DNA of 64,000 nt from Methanohalobium evestigatum Z-7303 (GCF_000196655.1 NC_014253.1:372001-436000), one strand, 5' to 3'. Shown: positions 16,315 through 26,721, numbered from the stretch's first letter. Program-made: numbers and translations. The notes: generated by a model from the sequence alone, not told the origin.

Positions 16315-16893
16315 ATGAAAAAACATCTTGTTGTCTCTGTAGGCGGTGGTCCATTAGCATCCCTGTATGGAACTCCTGAACTAAACTCACAGGCACCTGA
16401 AAGATTTTTGGGAGATATCTACAATACATATATACAAAGCGGTGCAAAATCTATAGAATTAATATGTGTAGACCCCAACACAGATGCACCCTATACAAAC
16501 GATTTAGATGAAAATGAAGCAGGTTTTAAAAACCCGAATTATTGTGGAACAGGATGGAACGCCTGCATATATCAATATGAAAGTGAAGAGATAAAAAATC
16601 TGGTCAAAAGATTATCAGAATACAATAAAATAGATAATGCAGATCAGCTTGGTGGTAAAGCTATTTTGAGTATACACTATTACTGTGGTTCTGCTTCAAC
16701 TAACCTTAACAATGGTTACTGGATGAAAGAAATACCAGATTCTATTATGGATGAAGCCAAAAAACGATTCAAAAAACAATTTCCAAATATTGAAATAATG
16801 TTTAACATATATTCTAAAAAGCAAAAAACAGGAAAAGTACCAAAAGATTTGCAGGAAAAAACTAAAACATCTTATAACAATCCACCGACATAA
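16315..16893 (+). CDS. Unrecognised protein, 192 residues
   Basis: I do not recognise this gene. It is soluble, without signal or membrane segment. It starts MKKHLVVSVGGGPLASLYG, a beta strand and glycine-rich loop that could bind a nucleotide or phosphate. The middle has three cysteines in tyrosine-rich surroundings (NYCGTGWNACIYQYE and HYYCGSAST), and the end is basic. The start is well supported by AAAGGTGG seven bases before ATG. It stands alone between aIF1A and a membrane methyltransferase-like gene. Its codon use looks like its neighbours, so it is probably a real, lineage-restricted gene. Confidence 0.6.
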   Translation: MKKHLVVSVGGGPLASLYGTPELNSQAPERFLGDIYNTYIQSGAKSIELICVDPNTDAPYTNDLDENEAGFKNPNYCGTGWNACIYQYESEEIKNLVKRLSEYNKIDNADQLGGKAILSIHYYCGSASTNLNNGYWMKEIPDSIMDEAKKRFKKQFPNIEIMFNIYSKKQKTGKVPKDLQEKTKTSYNNPPT

Positions 16894-17112
16894 TAAATTT
16901 TAGACAATTTTTTTCAATGGAATAACTGGCGATTACAAACATAATTTATATATGATTTTTACCACCTTAACTTGTTAATTAAAAATGGATACAATTTAAA
17001 ATAAATTAATTTATTAATTTTGCATTCATAATATATACTAATACTTAGACCAAAATCAAATCGCAAATGGTATATACAATATATCCAAATAAAATAATGG
17101 AGAGTATCGGAA

Positions 17113-17715
17113 TTGGTTTTATCTTCCACAATTATTTTAGTTTTTTGTCTGGTAGCATTTGCGGTTATACACAGTGCTCTGGCAAGCCTTCCTTTTAAAC
17201 GCCGACTTATGCAGTTTTTAGGTTCTAAAGCAGATACACTGTATATGCCAGTATACAGCCTTATAGCGGTGCTGACTATATCTCCACTGATCTACCTGCT
17301 GATTTATAATCCAGGACCAATTCTATATATAGTACCCTCTCCATGGCGATGGATAATGGTCGGTGGACAAATAATCGCCGCAATTGTAGCCCCCAGAGCC
17401 TTGCTGGATGCACCTCATAGATTTAAAATACATTCTCAGCTGTCTGGTCCTAACACACCTGAAGCAGGCGCCTTAAATATCAAAGGAATTTATCGATGGG
17501 TCAGAGATCCTTTTTTACTTTCAGGGATTATTATCATCTGGCTCACACCCTTTATGACCTTCAATTTACTTGTCATATATGCATTAACCACCATATACCT
17601 GTATTTAGGGTCGTTACATTGGGAAAAAAGGCTAATTGCCCAATTTGGTGACGAATACAGAGAATACCAGAAACAAGTTCACAGAATAATCCCTTATCTA
17701 AGGGGACATTACTAA
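17113..17715 (+). CDS. Isoprenylcysteine methyltransferase/NnrU-like membrane protein
   Basis: 200 residues with about five membrane helices. The C-terminal part GIYRWVRDPFLLSGIIIIW and the final LHWEKRLIAQFGDEYREYQKQVHRIIPYL match the ICMT/PEMT group, where this part binds SAM. The N-terminal half (VIHSALASLPFKRRLM) resembles NnrU. It probably methylates a lipid or a protein, but the substrate is unknown. The start is TTG 17113 with GGAG about 11 bases before; no ATG is available nearby in frame. Confidence 0.75.
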   Translation: MVLSSTIILVFCLVAFAVIHSALASLPFKRRLMQFLGSKADTLYMPVYSLIAVLTISPLIYLLIYNPGPILYIVPSPWRWIMVGGQIIAAIVAPRALLDAPHRFKIHSQLSGPNTPEAGALNIKGIYRWVRDPFLLSGIIIIWLTPFMTFNLLVIYALTTIYLYLGSLHWEKRLIAQFGDEYREYQKQVHRIIPYLRGHY

Positions 17716-17893
17716 AAACTTTAATAATCATACACTCACTTGATCACATTTGATTTGCTTTATTTTATCAAAACATGTGGTAATTTTAAATATTATATTT
17801 TCAAATTCAATTAGTCTTTCTATTTCATCATATATAAGTAATAATTCCCAATAACCTTAACTAATTTCTTAACGTAATATTCAGAGGTATTTT

Positions 17894-18730
17894 GTGACGT
17901 CAAAAAATATATTATGTAACGGTCAAGCTTTTGAAGAGTATATTTTCGAAAATGAACCATATTATGTACCTACCGGAAATGAAATCGAAATTTTCACAGC
18001 TGCATACAAAAACAATCTCCCTGTAAATCTAAAAGGTCCGACAGGATGTGGTAAAACAAGGTTCATGGAATACATGGCTTATCATCTAAATCGTCCATTG
18101 ATTACCGTCGCTTGCCATGAGGACCTGACAGCTACCGACCTTATAGGACGATTTATTATAAAAGGGGGAGACGTAGAATGGAATGATGGACCACTTACAA
18201 AAGCTGTTAAAAACGGAGCTATATGTTATCTAGATGAAGTGGTAGAGGCGAGAACGGACACATTGGTTGTCATACACCCTTTGACAGATGAGCGCAGAAT
18301 CTTGCCGATTGACAAACAGGGTATTGTCCTTAAAGCAAAACCTGAATTCATGCTTTCAATATCCTATAATCCTGGCTACCAGAGCGTTATTAAAGACCTT
18401 AAGCAGAGTACACGTCAAAGGTTTATAGCCATAGAATTTAATTATCCCTCGATGAATACCGAGACTCAAATTGTGGCACATGAAAGTGGAGTGAGCCAAA
18501 ATACAGCTCATTCACTGGTAGAAATCGGTCATCGTATTCGAAATTTCAAACAGCATGGTCTCGAGGAGGGTATTAGTACAAGGCTTCTAATATATGCTGG
18601 TAAGCTAATTAATGAAGGGATAGCTCCAAATACTGCCTGTAGGTCAGCGATGATAGAACCAATTACCGATGATTTTGATCTTCAAATGAGTATATCCGAA
18701 ATTATATCTGCTGTACTGGAGTGGGAATAA
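17894..18730 (+). CDS. MoxR-family AAA+ ATPase, NorQ/CbbQ type
   Basis: 278 residues. AAA+ ATPases of the NorQ/CbbQ group work with a VWA protein (NorD/CbbO) to remodel or activate metal enzymes such as nitric oxide reductase or Rubisco. Seen: Walker [10 protein letters not shown] (about residues 47-55), [13 protein letters not shown] of the MoxR group, Walker [11 protein letters not shown], sensor SISYNPGYQ and the arginine segment STRQRF. The C-terminal lid ends in the CbbQ_C-like part. It starts at GTG 17894 with GAGGT before it. The stop overlaps the start of the next gene by 10 bases, so the two are translationally coupled. Confidence 0.9.
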   Translation: MTSKNILCNGQAFEEYIFENEPYYVPTGNEIEIFTAAYKNNLPVNLKGPTGCGKTRFMEYMAYHLNRPLITVACHEDLTATDLIGRFIIKGGDVEWNDGPLTKAVKNGAICYLDEVVEARTDTLVVIHPLTDERRILPIDKQGIVLKAKPEFMLSISYNPGYQSVIKDLKQSTRQRFIAIEFNYPSMNTETQIVAHESGVSQNTAHSLVEIGHRIRNFKQHGLEEGISTRLLIYAGKLINEGIAPNTACRSAMIEPITDDFDLQMSISEIISAVLEWE

Positions 18731-21700
18731 GCTTGTCATATGGTCGCACTACATATCCTCTCGATAGTGAATTAGAAAAGCTGATTCGCCTAAAGTTACC
18801 GAAATTGTCAGATACTGAAATTAAGAATGTAACACTGCAGTTTAAAAATTTGGACGACAGCGATGCAAAATTTATTGTTTCCAGAATTAATACATTTAAA
18901 TGCGGACAACCTAGGGTTCAATTACTTTTATTTAAAACATCACCAAAAATTTGTGGGTATTTGGGTGTTAGCGGGTTTTTGGACTGGTTTATGCTTGCTG
19001 TATATGTGGCAAATATTAATATTTCCTGTCTTGAAGGATTTATAAAATCATCGGCTAAAATCATCAAAAAAACAGGATTATATGAGCTTGAAGAATGGTT
19101 AGAAATTGGAATTTCCCTTGCAGAAACAAGTAGTAAAGTGGCAATAACATATTTTGGCACTACATCTGATGTTTTTCTATCTGTTGGATATGATCGTTTT
19201 AAGAACCTGTCAGATATCGGCATAAAACTTGCAAAACAGGATGCTCAAGTTTCTGAATGTTATTTTAAAAATCTACCTTTCCTACAACGCTGTCTTTTAC
19301 ATGATTACATCAATGATTTTGCAGAAGTTGTCAAAGGTCTGGCAATATCTGATAGGAAATCTGCAATAGATTTAATAGAAAATACAGAATCAGTATTTAA
19401 ACAAATTCCCTCGTTTAAAAAGCGAAAATTCTTGTACCAAGTCAAAAAAACAGCATGTATAGATACTTCAACAGCACATTTGCTTTACCATAAATCTGGG
19501 TATATATTATACTGGTTGACAGAATCAGAATTTGACCAGCTGGTAAATTTCGTGATAGAATTTGCAAAAATAGATCCCAATGTTGCTTGTTCTTTTTTAA
19601 ATGCCTGTCCCGAATTTTTTAAAAAGGTAGAGACATCCGAGGTTTTCAAGTGGTCCAACATAGGAATGTATTTGATACAAAAAAATGTTGAATCATCAAA
19701 GGCTTTTTTTGATAAACTTTTGGATAACATAGACCTTATGAAAGAAAATTTTAATCAGGCAGAACGTGTAGATTTAATCTACAAAAGTGCAGATTTTGCA
19801 CTCTCAAGCTGGGTTTGTCTTGATGATTTTTTTAAATCATTACCAGCCATATATAATATTTTATCTAAAAGTGAGTTCTATGAATGGCTTGAATTGGGTA
19901 AAAATATCGCTTTACATAATTCTATTATAGGTTCGGCCTTTTATAGAGATTCAACATGGGTAATTGTCCATGCAAACCCACGATACCGCAGGCAAATTTT
20001 TAAAACTGGAAAAGAGTTACTGTCATCTAACCCCATGATTGCAGGTTTGTTTTTCAATGCACTACCAGAGGCAAGTGATAACCTACATCTAAATCATATC
20101 GATGAATGGGCAAAACATGGTTTGAGTTTATACAATATAGACCAAAAAATAGCTGCCAGTTATTTTGAACACACACCATCACTTTTAAAAGATATTGATA
20201 TAATAGGCGTTAAGGATTGGACTCAAAAGGGCATAGAGTTATTTTACAAGGATTTTGTGAGTGGAAGACTTTATTTTAATTTAGAATCCAGAAAATCTAG
20301 GGAGGTCATAGGTAGCTTATCAAATGGGGTGGAACTGGAAAAAGTGCAAAAAACCCTGAAATATTATACTTTAGGCCTCTCGGGTATCAATTACAAGATT
20401 TACTCCAAAAACATGATTTCTGATTTTGACACACCAAACCCTGTTGTATATAATAATATAATTTACCTAAAACCTCGAGTAAATTTATTTGACAATCCAG
20501 AGTACAATTTTAGGTTTTACAAATTGTGCTTAATACATGAGATAGCCCATAAACTCTATGGCAGTGATCTCATCTCTGCCCTGAAAAACAATAGAAGCGG
20601 TATAACATATCATGAAATCCTATCGGTTTTACCAGAAAAGAATACTGATAATAATTTTGATTTACAAACGCTAACATCGAGGTTTATTTATCCAAAGGTT
20701 ATTGAAGATATTTTTACAATAATAGAAGATGCAAGAGTAGAGTACAAAATTATGGAATCCTACAGAGGACTTTATAAGGATTTTAAACTTAGATACCTAC
20801 TGCTCTCAAAAAGGTCACTATCAAAAGATGTCCCTGAAATATTTGTGGACTCCCTTCTTTGGGTCACCTGTGGATATAGACCATCATCAAACAAAAGGGA
20901 TGTCCAATGCCTGATCGACTTCTCAAAAAGCGTATTAAATAAAATGGTATTTCATTCAGAATCCTCAGTTATAGAATCTTTTGTAGTAGCCTGTAAAATA
21001 TATAACAAGATTAAAGAATTGTTGAATTGTGAAACTCATTTAGAATACAATCCAATCCAAAACTTAGAATACAGGAGTGTGGAATTTAAAAACACTATTA
21101 AAACTTCAAAAGAAACCGAAAAGCCTGGTATGGAGGATTTAGAATATACCTCCCCTGTTACATATGTACAGGCAAGTGATAAGGCAGAAGAGACCTGCTA
21201 TCCACATGATCATATAACACCTAAGTCCCCGAGTTGCACCAAAAACATAATTGCAAGCTACAGGTATGATGAATGGGACGAACGTATTAACGATTACAAA
21301 TATGAATGGTGTATAGTAAATGAAGTAGAACCAGATAAAGATACAAGCAATTTTTATGAGGAAACCTTAGAAAGTTACATATATGAAATTAATTATCTAA
21401 AAAAGGTTTTTAGCTCCATAAAGCCTGAAGATTATCAAATGTTAAAAAGGCAGTCAGATGGAGATGAAATAGATATAGATTCAGTGATAGATTCTTTGGT
21501 TGAAAAAAAATATGGTTCTCATCCTAATGAGGATTTTTATATAAAAAATGTTAAAAAGGAGAGGGATGTTGCTACTCTTTTCCTAGTAGATGTGAGTGCA
21601 TCTACACAAAAAAAACTTGGTATGGGTGGTAAAACTATACTGGATATTGAAAAGGAAGCTCTTATTGTAATGAGCCATGCACTTGAGAATATAGGTGATA

Positions 21701-22158
21701 AATATGCCATATATGCGTTTTCTGGTACTACACACAGGAATGTAGAATACTATGTTGTAAAAAAATTTGATGAAGGGTTGTCCACTGATATGAAATCCCG
21801 GATTAGTGCCTTAGAACCTATATCCAATACAAGACTTGGACCTGCTATACGGCATTCGATAAAAAAACATAAAGACATTGAAGCAAAAACAAAACTTATC
21901 ATACTGATTTCAGATGGAGAACCCTATGATTTTGGTACCAATGGACCTCCCTATCAGGGGGATTTTGCTGAAAGGGATACCAAAATGGCTATCAGAGAAG
22001 GATATGAAAAAGGTATTCACTTTTTTTGTGTAACAGTAGATAAAGAGGCAAAAGATTACATGGATTCTATCTTTTCAGATGCAGGTTATACTATAATCGA
22101 TGATGTTGCCCTAATTCCCGAACGCCTTCCTATGATATACAAAAAGCTAACTACCTAA
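18721..22158 (+). CDS. Giant NorD/CbbO-like VWA protein
   Basis: 1145 residues, partner of the MoxR ATPase with which it overlaps. Three parts are visible. Residues about 70-515 are a helical solenoid of repeats of 35-45 residues, each with a W-x3-G-x2-L...A-x2-YF-like core ([48 protein letters not shown]), ending in the family segment [12 protein letters not shown]. The middle has LIHEIAH near residue 605, an HExxH-like motif at the position where NorD proteins have a related histidine motif. The C-terminal VWA domain (about 953-1145) has a full MIDAS: DVSAS, NTRLG, SDGEPYD. It is much longer than usual NorD. No oxidase, reductase or Rubisco gene is near. Confidence 0.85.
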   Translation: MGISLSYGRTTYPLDSELEKLIRLKLPKLSDTEIKNVTLQFKNLDDSDAKFIVSRINTFKCGQPRVQLLLFKTSPKICGYLGVSGFLDWFMLAVYVANINISCLEGFIKSSAKIIKKTGLYELEEWLEIGISLAETSSKVAITYFGTTSDVFLSVGYDRFKNLSDIGIKLAKQDAQVSECYFKNLPFLQRCLLHDYINDFAEVVKGLAISDRKSAIDLIENTESVFKQIPSFKKRKFLYQVKKTACIDTSTAHLLYHKSGYILYWLTESEFDQLVNFVIEFAKIDPNVACSFLNACPEFFKKVETSEVFKWSNIGMYLIQKNVESSKAFFDKLLDNIDLMKENFNQAERVDLIYKSADFALSSWVCLDDFFKSLPAIYNILSKSEFYEWLELGKNIALHNSIIGSAFYRDSTWVIVHANPRYRRQIFKTGKELLSSNPMIAGLFFNALPEASDNLHLNHIDEWAKHGLSLYNIDQKIAASYFEHTPSLLKDIDIIGVKDWTQKGIELFYKDFVSGRLYFNLESRKSREVIGSLSNGVELEKVQKTLKYYTLGLSGINYKIYSKNMISDFDTPNPVVYNNIIYLKPRVNLFDNPEYNFRFYKLCLIHEIAHKLYGSDLISALKNNRSGITYHEILSVLPEKNTDNNFDLQTLTSRFIYPKVIEDIFTIIEDARVEYKIMESYRGLYKDFKLRYLLLSKRSLSKDVPEIFVDSLLWVTCGYRPSSNKRDVQCLIDFSKSVLNKMVFHSESSVIESFVVACKIYNKIKELLNCETHLEYNPIQNLEYRSVEFKNTIKTSKETEKPGMEDLEYTSPVTYVQASDKAEETCYPHDHITPKSPSCTKNIIASYRYDEWDERINDYKYEWCIVNEVEPDKDTSNFYEETLESYIYEINYLKKVFSSIKPEDYQMLKRQSDGDEIDIDSVIDSLVEKKYGSHPNEDFYIKNVKKERDVATLFLVDVSASTQKKLGMGGKTILDIEKEALIVMSHALENIGDKYAIYAFSGTTHRNVEYYVVKKFDEGLSTDMKSRISALEPISNTRLGPAIRHSIKKHKDIEAKTKLIILISDGEPYDFGTNGPPYQGDFAERDTKMAIREGYEKGIHFFCVTVDKEAKDYMDSIFSDAGYTIIDDVALIPERLPMIYKKLTT

Positions 22159-22302
22159 AAGAAAGATTAATTGATTTGTCAACATGAAAACTAAGATAAT
22201 GAAGTTTTAATATAAGCTAATATATGTTTTAGAGCATAACCTTGGAAAATGTGGATTTAGAACAAAAAATATAATTTGTTAATAAATTCTTAAATTGTTT
22301 AT

Positions 22303-22691
22303 ATGAAACAAGTTGCAACTACTGTTATAAACTCAAATGGTAATGTCCTTTTAAAACGTAGAAAAACAGTCCAAAAATTGACTGTTATTGGGAATTTTCC
22401 AGTGGCAAAGTAGAAGATGGTGAAACTTTTAAAGAATGCCCTGAACTTGAAATAAAATAATAGTTAAATCACGAAATAGAAATTAAAAATTTAATTGCTG
22501 AAAATATTCATCTTTATAACCATGGAAAATTTAACTTGCTTTTTTTTTCATGCCCAAATTATAAGTGGAGATATGAGATTAGAAGCCCATGATAAAGTTG
22601 AATGGGTAGAACCCAAAGATTTGTATAATTATGATTAGATCCTGCAGATATACCTATTTTAGACGAAGTTGTACAATATTTGACTCTGTAG
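22303..22691 (+). pseudogene. NUDIX hydrolase, broken
   Basis: It starts MKQVATTVINSNGNVLLKRRKT, the usual opening of a MutT/NUDIX domain. It then shifts frame to YWEFSSGKVEDGETFKEC, the start of the NUDIX box. The REL-EE core of the box is destroyed by a run of stops near 22457. Later parts (HEIEIKNLIAENIHLYNHGKFNLLFF, HDKVEWVEPKDLYNYD, PADIPILDEVVQYL) fit the end of the domain, in changing frames. Several lesions are present, so it is dead. Confidence 0.78.
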
Positions 22692-22755
22692 AAATCCTCG
22701 TTTGAAAAATAGAAGCATACAATCACTTTTCTTCTATTATTTTACGTATTGAATG

Positions 22756-23601
22756 TTAAACCGATAGAAAAATTATAGCGATTAGAGCGGCTATAACTCC
22801 TAACCATTGACGCGAAGCAAGTTGTTCTTTTAATAATATACATGCCAACAATACTGTAACTGCAGGACTTAGTGATGATAGAACAGTGGCAACATCTAAC
22901 CTCCCAGCTCCTGAAGCCAGTGCAAAAAAGGCAGCTCCTCCTGTATTAAATAATCCTGCAAGGATAACTATCAGAATTACATCAGATGTGGGTTTCCTTA
23001 CAGTCTTTGTCAACATTATGAATCCTGTGAGCATGATAAATGCTGTAGTTCTTGAAACTGTTAATGGCCAGTAAATTGCAGTAGCACTAAAATTATCAAT
23101 GGATATAAAAAACAAACCAAATAATGTACCTGCAAGTAGTGGAAACCCTAAATCACTTGCTTTTAATTTGGGTCCTACATTCATACTGACAATAAACCAT
23201 ATTCCAATAAATGCAAAAATAAAACCCGTAATTTTAAAAATTGAAGGAATACCCTCATAAAAAGCAGAATATATTACAGGTGTAATCATCGATATTACCG
23301 CAGCCAGAATAGCAACTATACTCATTTTTCCTTTGGCAAGACCCGTATACAGCGATATCAACCCTGAAGCTCCAAAAAATCCTGCAAATGCACCCCAAAT
23401 AAGGTTGTTTAGCGAAGGTAAACTCTCTGAAAACGTAAACGCAAGAATTGGAAATGTAATAACACCCATGATTTGTGTAACCAGAACTACAGAATAAGCA
23501 CTTGTCCGTCTGGTAGCATATCCCCCTACAAAATCTCCTGTACCCCATGATACCGCAGATGCAATTCCAAAAACAACTGCAAAAGTTTCAATAGATATCA
23601 T
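22756..23601 (-). CDS. EamA/DMT-family transporter
   Basis: 281 residues with ten predicted membrane helices in two EamA halves, the layout of drug/metabolite transporters that move amino acids, metabolites or nucleotide sugars. The second half ends with the usual SSLSPAVTVLLACILLKEQLASRQWLGVIAALIAI. No substrate can be inferred from its neighbours: a broken NUDIX gene and tRNA-Glu. It starts at ATG 23601. Confidence 0.85.
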   Translation of the reverse strand: MISIETFAVVFGIASAVSWGTGDFVGGYATRRTSAYSVVLVTQIMGVITFPILAFTFSESLPSLNNLIWGAFAGFFGASGLISLYTGLAKGKMSIVAILAAVISMITPVIYSAFYEGIPSIFKITGFIFAFIGIWFIVSMNVGPKLKASDLGFPLLAGTLFGLFFISIDNFSATAIYWPLTVSRTTAFIMLTGFIMLTKTVRKPTSDVILIVILAGLFNTGGAAFFALASGAGRLDVATVLSSLSPAVTVLLACILLKEQLASRQWLGVIAALIAIIFLSV

Positions 23602-23996
23602 TTTATATCTCCAGTAATTTCTAAATATGCTTTTTACGTATTATCTGTTAGGTTATGGCTAAAAGTAGCGTCCATGTAAGACGGTCTTGTGGTTATTCAG
23701 CCAGTATGCCATACAGTCTTATAGTTATAATTTTTTTGGACTTATAGAACAGGGATACACTTTAACCCAGTAGTTCATAGTCAGATGAATTTCTGCAAAG
23801 TACTATATTTAACATTTAATAAATTTAAACACGATTGCATCATAAATAGCAAAAATGAAGATGGCTTGAGGCTTTATTTCACCAATATTTTTTTAGAAAA
23901 GAATTTTGTTTATAAAAATAAAATTTAAAAATCTGTGATAATAGTAAATCCCCAAACTTAGCCAGTATAATGTGAAACATAGACCTAAAAATAGGA
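23602..23996. other. Intergenic region without a gene
   Basis: About 395 AT-rich bases between the EamA gene and tRNA-Glu. It must hold the promoter of the EamA gene and the 3' trailer of the tRNA. I found no open frame of interest, no RNA gene and no convincing repeat. Confidence 0.5.
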
Positions 23997-24071
23997 TGCT
24001 CCGATGGGGATTTGAACCCCAGTCGCAGGAGTGAGAGTCCTGCATGATTGGCCGTGCTACACTATCGGAGC
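23997..24071 (-). tRNA. tRNA-Glu (CTC)
   Basis: It folds as a complete cloverleaf: acceptor GCTCCGA/TCGGAGC with discriminator A, anticodon arm CAGGA-CTCTCAC-TCCTG with anticodon CTC after U33, and T arm GGGGTTCAAATCCCC. CCA is not encoded and there is no intron. Confidence 0.95.
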
Positions 24072-24158
24072 AGTTACAATCAACAACACACTCAAAGATA
24101 ACTTAAGTAATATTAATTTTTCGTTTTGAAAGGTAGGTAAAAATCATTACCTACCAAG

Positions 24159-25433
24159 TTAACCAAACATTCCACCTATAGGTGTATGTACTTCTTCCTC
24201 TTCCACTATTTTTTCGTAGGAATCCAAAAAGTCCTGCATGTTTATCTGGTTACCACGTCTTCGCAGGACAAACATGCCTGCTTCTTTCACAAGTGCCATC
24301 AAATCAGCACCTGTTAAACCTTCAGTTATATCAGCCAATCTGGTGAAGTCCACATCATCTGAAAGGTTCATTTTTCTGGTCTGGATTCTTAGAATGTCCT
24401 CACGTCCTTTATTATCAGGTTTTGGAATCTCAATAAGGCGGTCGAATCTGCCAGGACGTAGAAGGGCAGGGTCAAGCAAATCAGCCCTGTTTGTAGCTGC
24501 GATTATTTTAACTTCTCCTTTAGGGTCAAACCCGTCCATTTCTGCAAGGAGTTGTAGCATTGTACGATTTACTTCTGCTGAACCTGTTGTTCCATCATGT
24601 GTACGCATACCACCAACAGCATCTATTTCATCAATAAAAAGTATAGATGGTGATTTGCTTCTTGCCATTTCAAAGACATCCTTGACAAGCCTTGCACCTT
24701 CACCTATGAATTTTTGCACAAGGTCTGATCCAGACATACGTATAAATGTTGCATTTGCCTGAGAGGCAACTGCCTTTGCTATCAGGGTTTTTCCACTTCC
24801 AGGTGGACCATATAACAGTACTCCACTTGGAGGTTCAATCCCTATATTGTCAAATAATTCCTGTTCTGTCAACGGAAGTTGTACCGATTCGATTACTTCC
24901 TGGATTATGTCGTCAAGTCCTCCAATCATATCGTAATCTATACCGGGTGAATTAATAACTTCCATTATCTGTGCCCGTACATCTGCCGCTCTGCTGATGA
25001 CAGATATTACTGAAAAAGCAGCATTTACACTTACACGAACTCCCGGTTCCAGTTGGTCTTTAAAATCTGAAGAAACGTTAGTTACAACTTCCTGATTATT
25101 ACCGTGCTGTCTTAAAACTACTGTATCATCATTTATTTCCAACACAGTTGCCACAAACAAAGGCGGTTTAGAAAGCTGATCAATTTGTTTATTGAGCTTT
25201 TCAATCTCCTCTTCATAATTACTTATTGTCATATTGGCATCAAGGAGATTAGCTCTTAGGTTTTCATTCTGTACTCTTAAGGATTTTATATCACTGATTA
25301 ATGTGTCAATGTCTTTGTTTTCCAGATCTTCTGTATCTGATGATTCACTTTTTTCAAGCTCATCATATTCGTTATTAGAGTTTACTGTATTTGTCGTCGG
25401 ATTTGACTCTGAACTTGAATTAGATGTAGTCAT
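24159..25433 (-). CDS. pan: Proteasome-activating nucleotidase PAN
   Basis: 424 residues. The hexameric AAA ATPase that unfolds proteins for the 20S proteasome. A Ser/Glu-rich acidic N-terminus (1-40) is followed by a coiled coil (about 42-90), an OB domain (about 92-145), Walker A GPPGSGKT (near 207), Walker B ILFIDEIDAVGG, the SRH ATNRADLLDPALLRPGRFDR and a lid with GLTGADL. The C-terminus ends GGMFG. PAN normally ends in a hydrophobic-Tyr-X motif that opens the proteasome gate; here Phe replaces Tyr. The proteasome beta gene is 8 kb away. Confidence 0.95.
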   Translation of the reverse strand: MTTSNSSSESNPTTNTVNSNNEYDELEKSESSDTEDLENKDIDTLISDIKSLRVQNENLRANLLDANMTISNYEEEIEKLNKQIDQLSKPPLFVATVLEINDDTVVLRQHGNNQEVVTNVSSDFKDQLEPGVRVSVNAAFSVISVISRAADVRAQIMEVINSPGIDYDMIGGLDDIIQEVIESVQLPLTEQELFDNIGIEPPSGVLLYGPPGSGKTLIAKAVASQANATFIRMSGSDLVQKFIGEGARLVKDVFEMARSKSPSILFIDEIDAVGGMRTHDGTTGSAEVNRTMLQLLAEMDGFDPKGEVKIIAATNRADLLDPALLRPGRFDRLIEIPKPDNKGREDILRIQTRKMNLSDDVDFTRLADITEGLTGADLMALVKEAGMFVLRRRGNQINMQDFLDSYEKIVEEEEVHTPIGGMFG

Positions 25434-25936
25434 GGTGTTTACCTATGTTTTTCACTTTTTATATAGTATTCACAAAATAGTAGATACCTCATATAGTTTT
25501 CCCATGTTTATTAACCTATGCCTTCTACTCAATCATATAATATAATCAAGTTAAGTATCCAAGGGTTTAGAAATATTTGTTTTCTAATCAAATTATTTTA
25601 AAGCATCTATAGCCAAAAATAAACCCTTATTACAATTTATTATATATATACATATCTTAAATCAAATCATGGTTGACCATGAGTATATTTTAAATATTTG
25701 TATACACAAAATAATTGTTAGATAATAAATGAATACAGATTTATATCAAGTTTTCAAGATAATGAGGACTTCTGAGGTTTCCATTGTGCCATAATACAAA
25801 TTAACACACTTTTCCAACAAAAAAATTTATATATTAATAATTACATTTTATCTATTGTTGGCACAACAAGAATAAACGATTTGTATATACAATCGTGAAA
25901 TTGTTCACAATAATACTAAACCATTAATCTGAGGGG
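25434..25936. other. Long AT-rich divergent intergenic region
   Basis: It lies between the divergent PAN gene and the Q/N-rich winged-helix gene, so it contains both promoters. Structure seen: the palindrome at 25667-25682, a near-palindrome around TGTATATACA at about 25878-25896, and AAACCATT/AATGGTTT at about 25918-25947 around the ribosome site GAGGGG. No protein gene is seen. Confidence 0.5.
25667..25682. promoter_or_regulatory. Operator-like palindrome TCATGGT-TG-ACCATGA
   Basis: A perfect 7-base inverted repeat with a 2-base centre, in the PAN/winged-helix intergenic region about 235 bases from PAN. The size fits a dimeric HTH regulator. Nothing in the sequence names the regulator. Confidence 0.3.
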
Positions 25937-25940
25937 ATGA

Positions 25941-26006
25941 ATGGTTTGCAAATCTACCTTCTGGTGGATTAATCATTCGAGGCAAAAGGATGAAGATCCG
26001 GCTTGA
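25941..26006 (+). other. Possible upstream mini-ORF overlapping the winged-helix gene
   Basis: ATG 25941 opens a 21-codon frame (MVCKSTFWWINHSRQKDEDPA) that ends 17 bases inside the following gene, in another frame. A strong ribosome site GAGGGG is at 25931-25936, better than the one before the main gene. An alternative ATG at 25937 touches it and gives an 11-residue peptide. It could regulate translation of the downstream gene or be accidental. Confidence 0.25.
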
Positions 26007-26721
26007 AATCATAGATGATGACGGAAACGAAAAAGTAAATGTGGAATTTGCTGGTGAAAACTGGAGAGAATACCTGACCAAGTTCATTTACACCATTGAT
26101 GTACATTCTTCATCGACCGAATCTTCATCCTCTCAAATGCCTAATCAAAACCAACCTATTTCTCAACAATATCAGTATTATCCAACAAATCAACAACCTT
26201 CCCAAACTCAATACCAACAGCCTGTGAATCAACCATTATTCACACAACAACCTGTTCAGCAACAGCCAGCTAATACACAATTTAACCAACCACCGCAGTA
26301 TCAAGCACCAATAAACCAGCAACCACCACAAAATTTTGCACCTGTTAACAACCAGCAAATTGTTAATAGAGAGCCAAAAACCCCGTCATTAAGAGAAAAA
26401 CTTAATGATGCGACACTTACAATTAACGAGCGTCTGGAACTATTTCTTAAATATGAATATCCTCGTGTATGGTTCTCATCACAGGACATACAGGAGCAAT
26501 ACGAAAAAATCTATGGTAAAATAAAATTAAGCACGGTTTCCACCTACCTTTCAAGAATGTATCGCAAAAATTTGCTTGAACGTCGGGGTAACAGAACCCA
26601 GAGAGAATACAGATACATAGGTGATATGGGAACTGAAGATGAATACGTTAATGAAAATGTGAATGACAATATGGGATATGTGCCCCATAACCAATCGAAT
26701 ACTTTCCAGACTTATAGATAA
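25990..26721 (+). CDS. Winged-helix protein with long Q/N/P-rich linker
   Basis: 243 residues. Residues 1-36 form a small beta domain (MKIRLEIIDDDGNEKVNVEFAGENWREYL). Residues 50-125 are almost only Gln, Asn, Pro, Tyr, Ser and Thr, with many QQP and NQQ steps, as in prion-like disordered regions. Residues 128-210 form a winged helix-turn-helix (LTINERLELFLKYEYPRVWFSSQDIQEQYEKIYGKIKLSTVSTYLSRMYRKNLLERRGNRTQREYRYI). It is probably a DNA-binding regulator; no target is known. ATG 25990 has GAGG upstream. The next gene (DUF131) follows after 40 bases. Confidence 0.8.
   Translation: MKIRLEIIDDDGNEKVNVEFAGENWREYLTKFIYTIDVHSSSTESSSSQMPNQNQPISQQYQYYPTNQQPSQTQYQQPVNQPLFTQQPVQQQPANTQFNQPPQYQAPINQQPPQNFAPVNNQQIVNREPKTPSLREKLNDATLTINERLELFLKYEYPRVWFSSQDIQEQYEKIYGKIKLSTVSTYLSRMYRKNLLERRGNRTQREYRYIGDMGTEDEYVNENVNDNMGYVPHNQSNTFQTYR

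Noticed and set aside
22159-22302. Third gene of the MoxR/VWA operon
   Set aside because: No open frame; the following NUDIX sequence is a separate broken gene.
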